Positions 19,994-25,474 of a stretch of DNA of 25,474 nt are shown piece after piece. The position numbers and the translations under genes are program-made. The stretch comes from a virus. Numbering within the stretch: the first letter of the stretch is position 1; each line of letters starts with the position of its first letter. Below the pieces are notes generated by a model, which worked only from the letters and a program-made list of their open reading frames with translations, had not been told where the DNA came from and ran no database searches. The stretch lies in the IMG/VR virus record IMGVR_UViG_3300027749_000452, positions 1-25,474 of that record; one strand, given 5' to 3'.

Positions 19994-22900
19994 TAGAAGG
20001 CTCCCTGTCTCATCTGGCGCCCCATCTCAATGGCGACGCGCTTGGCCAGCTCGGTCTCGTTCATGCCCGGTGCCGGGTTGACGATGATCTGCACGCTGCC
20101 GCCGGGGGTGCTGACGGCCTGCGCCGACGGGACGGTGCTGTTCAGGCGGTTGTTGGCCACCGAGGTCTGGTTCATGGCCTGCAGCACCGGCAGGAAGCGG
20201 GAGACGGCGGACGAGTTCACGACGAACTCCCCCGGCGAGAGGTAGGCCGCGATGCTGTCGGACTGCGGCCCGCCGAAGCCCCGGAGGGGGTTCGTGTTGC
20301 CGCTGGCGAGGTGCAGCGGGCTGACCAGTCCGCCGCGGAAGAAGCCGGGGAGGGTCTTGCCGCTCTTGTCCACGCCGTGCAGGACGCCGGACGTGTCGAA
20401 GGAGTACTTGTTCCCCTCCTTGTTGGCGTTGAGCAGGGCCAGGAACTTGGTGCGCGCGGCGTTGAGGTCCTTGGTCGTCATGATGTTGTCGATGAACGAG
20501 GTCATGCCGGCCTCGCCGAGCTTCTTGAAGACCTCCTGCACCGCCGGCTGCGCCTCGGTGAGGCGGCTGGCCATCTCGTCGCTGGTCAGGCTGCCGACCT
20601 GCGCGTACTGCGCCTTCAGCACGGCCAGCTGGTGCGGGCCGGCGGAGGCGAGCGCGGCGGCGGCGGCCGAGCCCTCCTTGGCGCCCATGCCGATGATGGC
20701 GTCGATGACCGGCTGGCCCACGCCCTTGCCCTGGATGATGAGCAGGTTCTTGTAGTAGTTGGCGGCGTCCTGGGCCTGCGCCTTCAGGTTCTCGATCAGC
20801 TTCGTGACGCTGACCTTGCCGTTCTTGTCGGTGGCCTTCTGGACGGCGTCGCCCATGTTGATGACCTCGGCGGCGGCCCCGGCGATCTTTCTCTGGAACT
20901 CCTCGGCCGCGGCGGCGGCGCGCATCGTCGCGATCTGGCCCTCGCCCATCGCGAACTCCAGCTGCTTGACGCCGTTGACGGTGCCGTCGGTGTTCTTGAT
21001 GTTTACGCCCAGCGCGGCGGCCTGGGTGACCAGCGCCTCGCGGTACTTGGGCATCGTGCTCAGTAACTGCCCCATCTGCTCCTTGTTCAGGTGCTGGCTC
21101 CTGGTGATGTCCTTGAAGGCCGCCTGCGCCTTCTCGATGTCGGTGCCGGCCATGTCGGCGAGGGTCTGGCCAAACTGGTCCAGCGCGTTGGTGTACGCGC
21201 CCAGGTGGTTGTAGTTGCTGTACTCGTGGTTTAGCGCGTACAGGACCATTCGCAGGTCCTTCATGCCGTGCGACACGTCGATGGTCCGCTCGTGCGCGAT
21301 GTTTGAGGCGTCCACGTAGTCGACGATGCTCGCGGTCTGGTTGCTGAAGTCGACGCTGGAGAAGGCCGCCTTCAGCGCCGCGGTGCCCGAGGCGCCGGCG
21401 TCAAACGCCCCCTTGGCGGCGTCCTTGATCTTGTTGTTGGCGTCGTCAACTCCCTGCTGCAGCCAGCTGAAGGCCTCGACCAGGGCCATGATGCCGAGCA
21501 TGATGAGGTTGGTGGAGAACGCGGTCTTCATGGCCTTGCCGGTAAACTCCGCATCCACGCCGAGCTTCTGCATGGCCGCGCTGTTCAGGAGGGTCTCCTC
21601 CTTCAGGACGCGCATCTTCAGCCCGCCCGCGACCATCTGTAGAAAGAAGCCTTTGAACAGCAGCATGACTTTTCCGCCCCAGCCGGCCAGCAGTGCCAGG
21701 GCTGAGATAACGCCAAAGATCTGCCCCGCGATGTTCAGCGCCGGCTGGATGGTCTTCAGGATGTTTGCGATGAAGTTCAGGGTGTTGGCAATGGTGTCCA
21801 GGAAGGCGCTGGCCTGCCCGGCGTCGGAGAACGCCGAGAAGAGCTTGACGACGGCTGCCGCCACCCTGCCAAAGGCCTTGCCGGTGCGGACCGCGTTGAT
21901 CAGGATCTCGTGGATGTACGGCGCGGAGCGGGCGATCTCGGTGAAGGCGGCGGTGGCGCCGGTCTCGCCCAGTCCCTTGAAGGCGTGCGCGATCGTGCCC
22001 AGCGCGCTGGACATGGCGATGAAGTTGTCCGTGGACTGCGAGATGTTCTTCTCGTTCAGCAGTCGGCCGCTGAAGGAGGTGCGCGCGTCCTTGAAGCGCT
22101 TGGAGGCGCGCTCAAGCCAGTCGAGCAGCTTCTGCCCGCCCGAGCCCGGTCCGACCGCGGACCCGAACACGGCGCCGAATCCGGCTCCCCAGTTCTTGAA
22201 GATCCGGATAAACTGCCCGGCCATCGCGCCGGCGCGGCTGAAGAAGCCCGCCAGCTGCCCGCTGTTTGCCTTGACGGAGACCACCCGGTCCAGGTGGTTT
22301 GCCGCCTTGGTCAGCCAGCCGACGAACACGTTGGTCAGCGGCGCGGCGGCCTTCAGGACGCTCAGGAACGTGCCGAAGACGCTGCCGAGGACCTTGCCCA
22401 GCTTGGGCAGGATGAGCGAGGTCTCGACGAAGAAGGCCTTCATGTTGGCCAGGTTCTTGCCCTTGGTGAGGGAGTCGGTGAAGTTCTTGGCGGCCTTGCC
22501 GAGCGCGACGCCGACGGTGTTGTAGCCCTGGAGCAGGGTGCCCCACGCCGGCCCCTTGATGATGCGGTCGATCTGCTTCCGGAGCACCGGCAGGAAGCCG
22601 GACGCCGCCGCCTCGTGCAGCTCCTTCATGGTCTTCTTGACGCCGACGAGGTACTGGGCAAACACCTTCTGGCTCTTGGTCAGGTTCCTAAACGGGTCCT
22701 GCGCGCCCCGCTGCTTTGGCGGGTTGGCAATCTGCTTCTGCAGGTCGGAGTTGCGGTCCTTGGCGCGGCGGAAGGCCAGGTCGGCCTCCTCGTATGACAG
22801 CTCCGCCTCGCGGCGCGCGCGGTCGTTGGGCGGCAGGTCCTGCACGCGCATGAGCTCCTCGCGGGCCTTCTCCAGGTTGAGCGCGGCGCGCTTCTCTCCG

Positions 22901-23379
22901 AGGGCGGCGTCCTCCGCGTCGAAGGCCAGCTGCTGCATCTCCTCGCGGACCTGCTGCAGCGTCTTCTTGTAGGCCATGTTTCCGCTGGAGGCCTGGCTCA
23001 CGGCCTGGTTGATGCCGCTGAAGGCGGACTTGGCCACCAGGCTGCCGACCTTGACGGCGGCGAACACGCTGACCAGCGCGACGCCCGAGGTGGCCGCCTG
23101 CCCGAGGGTCCCGATGAGCGGGATGATGCCGCCGGAGACGAGCGCCTGCACGGCGCCCAGGACGGCGCCGAGCCCGCCCTGCATGGTCATGCCGGTGCGG
23201 TTTAGGCTGTGAAACGCCTTGGCCAGGGCCAGCGCCTCGTCGGCGTTGCCGCGCATGGCCTTGGTGTTCTTGTTGATGTTGTCGTTCACGCCCGAGTCGT
23301 TGAACGCGCGCTTGATGTCGTCGCCGACGCCGTCGGTGATGGCGCGAACGATGATGTGGGCCTCGCCTAGAATCGCCAC
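19993..23379 (-). CDS. Tape measure protein
   Basis: The 1128-residue protein is the longest in the window, lies directly after the tail assembly chaperone, and has the expected make-up. It begins with AILGEAHIIVRAITDG, then hydrophobic stretches (about 79-125, and LALLAGWGGKVMLLFKGFFLQMVAGG in the middle), a charged coiled coil (about 137-217, rich in Glu, Arg and Lys), and many Ala/Gly-rich helices. Tape measure proteins set tail length at about 0.15 nm per residue, so a tail near 170 nm is expected. GTG 23379 is supported by GGAGGAGG seven bases upstream; no in-frame ATG nearby has such a site. No lytic transglycosylase or peptidase motif is visible. Confidence 0.93.
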   Translation of the reverse strand: MAILGEAHIIVRAITDGVGDDIKRAFNDSGVNDNINKNTKAMRGNADEALALAKAFHSLNRTGMTMQGGLGAVLGAVQALVSGGIIPLIGTLGQAATSGVALVSVFAAVKVGSLVAKSAFSGINQAVSQASSGNMAYKKTLQQVREEMQQLAFDAEDAALGEKRAALNLEKAREELMRVQDLPPNDRARREAELSYEEADLAFRRAKDRNSDLQKQIANPPKQRGAQDPFRNLTKSQKVFAQYLVGVKKTMKELHEAAASGFLPVLRKQIDRIIKGPAWGTLLQGYNTVGVALGKAAKNFTDSLTKGKNLANMKAFFVETSLILPKLGKVLGSVFGTFLSVLKAAAPLTNVFVGWLTKAANHLDRVVSVKANSGQLAGFFSRAGAMAGQFIRIFKNWGAGFGAVFGSAVGPGSGGQKLLDWLERASKRFKDARTSFSGRLLNEKNISQSTDNFIAMSSALGTIAHAFKGLGETGATAAFTEIARSAPYIHEILINAVRTGKAFGRVAAAVVKLFSAFSDAGQASAFLDTIANTLNFIANILKTIQPALNIAGQIFGVISALALLAGWGGKVMLLFKGFFLQMVAGGLKMRVLKEETLLNSAAMQKLGVDAEFTGKAMKTAFSTNLIMLGIMALVEAFSWLQQGVDDANNKIKDAAKGAFDAGASGTAALKAAFSSVDFSNQTASIVDYVDASNIAHERTIDVSHGMKDLRMVLYALNHEYSNYNHLGAYTNALDQFGQTLADMAGTDIEKAQAAFKDITRSQHLNKEQMGQLLSTMPKYREALVTQAAALGVNIKNTDGTVNGVKQLEFAMGEGQIATMRAAAAAEEFQRKIAGAAAEVINMGDAVQKATDKNGKVSVTKLIENLKAQAQDAANYYKNLLIIQGKGVGQPVIDAIIGMGAKEGSAAAAALASAGPHQLAVLKAQYAQVGSLTSDEMASRLTEAQPAVQEVFKKLGEAGMTSFIDNIMTTKDLNAARTKFLALLNANKEGNKYSFDTSGVLHGVDKSGKTLPGFFRGGLVSPLHLASGNTNPLRGFGGPQSDSIAAYLSPGEFVVNSSAVSRFLPVLQAMNQTSVANNRLNSTVPSAQAVSTPGGSVQIIVNPAPGMNETELAKRVAIEMGRQMRQGAF

Positions 23380-23386
23380 TGCGCCA

Positions 23387-23394
23387 CCTCCTCC
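23387..23394 (-). promoter_or_regulatory. Strong ribosome binding site for the tape measure gene
   Basis: GGAGGAGG on the minus strand, seven bases before the GTG at 23379, is the strongest Shine-Dalgarno match I noticed in the window. It fixes the GTG as the start codon. Confidence 0.85.
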
Positions 23395-23407
23395 GTGTCT
23401 GTGTTCT

Positions 23408-24159
23408 CTAGCCCAGTGGGCTGTCCAGTAGTGCGCCGAACGGCTGCTGCGCGTCCGGGTCTATCGGGGTCGGCGGCGTGTACGGCCGCGCGGGCGCGGA
23501 CTCGCTGTTCTTTGGGTTGAACGGCTCGATGCCGTCTAGCGGGTCGTCCAGCGCGTCTATGTCGCCGCTCGCCGTGTAGCGCTTGTTGCCGACCGGGGTG
23601 TAGTACGGGTACTCGGTGCCGTAGAGCTCCTTGTACAGGTAGTCTCGCACGGCCCCCGGTACGTCCACTCCGCTGTGGTGCTGGCGGATCATCTCCTCCT
23701 CCATGAGGTAGTGCAGGACGTCCAGCATGCTGGACGCCTCCATCTCCCGGAGGTCAAGACCGCTCATCAGCGCCTTTCCGTTTACGAAGTGCCAGAGGTC
23801 AACGCCCCAGCGGGCTATGCCTCTGGCTGCTCTTCCGGGCGGTTTGAGTACTCCCCGATGAGCCAGCCAACGATCTCGCTGAGGGTCTCCACGGTGACCA
23901 CGCGCTCCTTGTCGACCAGCAGGGCGTCAAAGCGCTCCTTGCTCTCCTCGAGCAGCACGTGGCCGAAGAACTCGTCGATGACGCGGGCGGTCGCCGCCCC
24001 GTCCTCGCCGTTCGAGGTCTTGATCAGGTCCAGCATGAACTTACCCTGGATCGCCGGGACGCAGTGGTACTCCTCGCCGTGTAGCTTGAATGATAGGGGC
24101 TCCTTGGTGGTCTCGTTGCCCTTGCCAAAGTCCTTGAATCTGTTCTTGTTGTCTGCCAT
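23408..24159 (-). CDS. Tail assembly chaperone, frameshifted long form (gpG-T type)
   Basis: The downstream ORF (stop at 23408) is in the -1 frame relative to the 24159 ORF. The two frames are both open from about 23928 to 23815. In the -1 frame there is no ATG, GTG or TTG before the conserved-looking text WGVDLWHFVNGKALMSG, which begins right after the upstream stop, so independent initiation would lose it. The fused product would be about 250 residues. Long and short chaperones coat the tape measure during tail assembly, as with lambda gpG and gpGT. The C-terminal part has helices (REMEASSMLDVLHYLMEEEMI) and an acidic, Pro-rich end. The exact slip site is uncertain. Confidence 0.8.
23815..24159 (-). 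CDS. Tail assembly chaperone, short form (gpG type)
   Basis: The 114-residue acidic protein begins MADNKNRFKDFGKGNETTKEPLSFK, followed by a beta segment (GEEYHCVPAIQGKFMLDLIK) and helices (VIDEFFGHVLLEESKERFDALL, then LSEIVGWLIGEYSN). This is the usual form of actinophage tail chaperone N-terminal parts, and its place before the tape measure gene agrees. ATG 24159 follows AAGGAAACAAAACAG. It is made by normal termination at 23815; a minority of ribosomes should shift to the -1 frame to give the long form. Confidence 0.88.
   Translation of the reverse strand: MADNKNRFKDFGKGNETTKEPLSFKLHGEEYHCVPAIQGKFMLDLIKTSNGEDGAATARVIDEFFGHVLLEESKERFDALLVDKERVVTVETLSEIVGWLIGEYSNRPEEQPEA
23833..23857 (-). 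other. Region of the probable -1 ribosomal frameshift
   Basis: No perfect X-XXY-YYZ heptamer is visible in the stretch where both frames are open. The best candidates are C-CCG-GAA (23839..23833, slipping to CCC-GGA) and C-GGG-GAG (23857..23851). Both need mismatched re-pairing in the A site. Either lies 20 to 40 bases before the zero-frame stop, the usual position. Confidence 0.4.
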
Positions 24160-24206
24160 CTGTTTTGTTTCCTTCTGCTGTGTCAGCGTCGTGGGTGTCT
24201 TGTGCC

Positions 24207-24223
24207 TGGTGCCTACGGCACCA
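24207..24223 (-). terminator. Hairpin at the 3' end of the tail completion gene
   Basis: TGGTGCC-GTA-GGCACCA forms a perfect 7-bp stem with a 3-base loop on the minus strand and includes the TAG stop of the gp10-like gene. There is no U-run after it. It could partly end transcription or protect the mRNA upstream of the chaperone gene, 48 bases away. Confidence 0.3.
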
Positions 24224-24626
24224 CAAACAATTTTAGATTGTCCGTTAGGTAGTGATTTGGCTTGGTTCCGGGGTGCCGCACCTCGCGGGTGACCACCGTG
24301 CGGCCGCCGCTGCGAAAGACCAGCACCCCGCCGCGGTCGTGCGGGCGGATGATGTGGGGGCGGGTGCCCTGGTGGTGCAGGAAGGCGTGTCTGACGGTGG
24401 AGCCGACCCGCATGAGCTGGCCGTACGGCTCCGCCTTGTGCTCCTGGACCTTGATGGAGGCGGCGAGTCGTCCGGTCTTCTTTCCGACCTGGGCGCGGGC
24501 GGCAAAGATGAACGCGTCAGCGCGGCGCTGCAGGTGGCGGCCGACCATGCCGCGGGGGCGGCGCAGGTTGTCGTACATGGCCGACTTGTAGAGCGTCAGC
24601 TCGGTGTGGTAGGCGTAGCCGGCCAC
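24213..24626 (-). CDS. HK97 gp10-like tail completion/neck protein
   Basis: The 137-residue basic protein shows the typical series KKTGRLAASI (68-77), a strand with GQLMRVGSTVRHAFLHHQGTRP, GGRTVVTREVRHPGTKPNHYL, matching the HK97 gp10 family by pattern (TGxLxxSI ... GTxPH ... HPGTKPxxFL). These proteins help join tail and head in siphoviruses. GTG 24626 overlaps the TAG of the previous gene by one base (TAGTG), so the pair is coupled. A short hairpin follows at its stop codon. Confidence 0.8.
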   Translation of the reverse strand: MAGYAYHTELTLYKSAMYDNLRRPRGMVGRHLQRRADAFIFAARAQVGKKTGRLAASIKVQEHKAEPYGQLMRVGSTVRHAFLHHQGTRPHIIRPHDRGGVLVFRSGGRTVVTREVRHPGTKPNHYLTDNLKLFVVP

Positions 24627-25132
24627 TACGGCACCGCCATGGTGATCTGCAGCGTCACGGTCTGGAAGCCGCCCTGCGGCTCCGCGGTCTCCGCGGTCGC
24701 GATGACCCCGAGTCCGTAGCCGGTGTCGTCCCAGGTGTCCAGCAGGTTGACGGACTGCATGAGGACCCAGATGTCCACCGCGGACAGCTGAGAGGCAAGC
24801 TCGATCTTGTCGCCGGACGGCGGCCGGCCGTTCGTGCCGACGGTCGGGACGGCGCGCGAGACGGAGACGCTCAGCACCGCGGTGCGCGGCACGTTGCAGC
24901 GCATCGGGCGGGAGGCCTGGTCCCCGGGAGGGCCGAGGTAGAGCTGCGCCAGGAAGACGACCAGCTGCTCGCAGTCGACGGCGGGGGTGCCCAGCGTCCA
25001 GTAGCGGCGCTTCGGCAGCGGCACGCCGTAGGACGCAAAGACGTTCTCGACGCGCTCGAGCACGCCGTCGAGCATGGTCTTCAGGCTGAGGGCGTCCTCG
25101 GAGACGGCCGCCAGGTCTATGGAGTTGGTCAC
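24626..25132 (-). CDS. Probable tail terminator or head-tail joining protein
   Basis: The 168-residue protein starts at GTG 25132, eight bases after AAGGAAG. It has an N-terminal helix (LKTMLDGVLERVENVFASYGV), a DCEQLVVFLAQLYLGPPGD segment, a strand TAVLSVSVSRAVP, a helix SAVDIWVLMQSVNLLDTW, and a final beta strand pair (GLGVIATAETAEPQGGFQTVTLQITM). This helix-strand-helix-strand order, and its position before a gp10-like gene and the chaperones, is common in actinophage tail terminators. No catalytic motif is seen. The name is an inference from layout, not a firm family match. Confidence 0.6.
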   Translation of the reverse strand: MTNSIDLAAVSEDALSLKTMLDGVLERVENVFASYGVPLPKRRYWTLGTPAVDCEQLVVFLAQLYLGPPGDQASRPMRCNVPRTAVLSVSVSRAVPTVGTNGRPPSGDKIELASQLSAVDIWVLMQSVNLLDTWDDTGYGLGVIATAETAEPQGGFQTVTLQITMAVP

Positions 25133-25164
25133 TGTCGCTTCCTTCTTGTCGTCGTGGGTGGCGG

Positions 25165-25474
25165 CTAGCCGGCCAGGTTGATGGTCAGGTTGCCGTCAAA
25201 GAGGTGGGTCACGGTGGTTCCCTTGGTCGCGTAGACGGAGTAGGTGCCCGGGTCGACCATGCCGAGGGTCTTTGCCAGGTCGCTGCTGTACGGAACGGTG
25301 ACCGTCACGGCGGTCTTGGCGCCGTTCAGCGTCGCGGTGGCCTGGGCCCCGGTCCGGGTGCTGGCGTAGTTGTGAACGTCGACGCTCAGTGACCAGCCGG
25401 TCTCGGAGGCCAGGAAGGTGCCGCTGAACGAGGCGGTCGTGGCGGTCACGCTGCCGGTGCCGCGGACCGGCACG
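25165..25474 (-). CDS. Beta-rich structural protein, C-terminal part or small complete protein
   Basis: The frame is open to the window edge. A GTG at 25473 could be a start, but no upstream sequence is available to test for a ribosome site, so I treat the gene as partial. The visible 102 residues are Thr/Ser/Val-rich with an Ig-like or BppU-like pattern: TGWSLSVDVHNY, KTAVTVTVPYSSDL, DPGTYSVYATKGTTVTHLFDGNLTINL. There are no cysteines. Coming first in the tail cluster, it may be a head decoration, head-tail connector or tail tube component; I cannot choose among these. Confidence 0.6.
   Translation of the reverse strand, partial: VPVRGTGSVTATTASFSGTFLASETGWSLSVDVHNYASTRTGAQATATLNGAKTAVTVTVPYSSDLAKTLGMVDPGTYSVYATKGTTVTHLFDGNLTINLAG

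Noticed and set aside
21326-22525. Plus-strand ORF of 399 codons
   Set aside because: It lies wholly inside the tape measure gene on the other strand. Its composition is the low-complexity Ala/Ser/Pro/Leu mix of a GC-rich antisense frame, and no recognisable motif or ribosome site is seen.

Overview
The window is part of a double-stranded DNA phage genome with a long non-contractile tail (siphovirus). It most likely infects a high-GC Gram-positive (actinobacterial) host. The evidence is GC-rich DNA, frequent GTG starts, strong purine-rich ribosome sites, and the gene set: tape measure protein, frameshifted tail chaperone, modular minor tail proteins, and a Cas4-like nuclease/Sak4-like ATPase/PolA replication set. 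All genes lie on the minus strand and are read from right to left, densely packed, many with stop and start codons overlapping by one to four bases. I see no tRNA, integrase, repressor, CRISPR array or insertion sequence. No stretch over 300 bases lacks a gene.

Structural half (25474 to about 11530, in reading order): the end of a beta-rich structural protein cut by the window edge, a probable tail terminator-like protein, an HK97 gp10-like tail completion protein, the tail assembly chaperone pair joined by a -1 frameshift, a 1128-residue tape measure protein, a distal-tail (Dit-like) protein with two N-terminal carbohydrate-binding-like modules, two large minor tail proteins, and a small unknown protein. 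The three large tail proteins share a recurring beta module.

Replication and nucleotide half (about 11446 to 1): an unknown protein, a deoxynucleotide kinase fused to a uracil-DNA-glycosylase-like domain, a thymidylate-synthase-family enzyme, a small acidic protein, dCMP deaminase, PolA-type DNA polymerase with a proofreading domain, a RuvC-like resolvase, an SNF2 helicase, a Cas4-like PD-(D/E)XK nuclease, a Sak4-like RecA-fold ATPase, a single-strand-binding-like protein, a probable GT-B glycosyltransferase, an all-alpha NTP pyrophosphatase with a zinc ribbon, and the start of one more gene.

The most interesting reading is that the second half encodes a T4-like cytosine-modification route in an unrelated siphovirus. 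The thymidylate-synthase homologue carries Asp180 where thymidylate synthases have the Asn that selects dUMP. This is the change known from T4 dCMP hydroxymethylase (Cys148/Asp179; here Cys149/Asp180). In the same transcription unit are a dNMP kinase (compare T4 gp1), an all-alpha NTP pyrophosphatase (compare T4 gp56 dCTPase), dCMP deaminase, and a GT-B protein whose layout resembles T4 beta-glucosyltransferase. Together they could make hydroxymethyl-dCTP, remove dCTP, and glycosylate the modified DNA. The sequence supports this as a hypothesis; it does not prove it.
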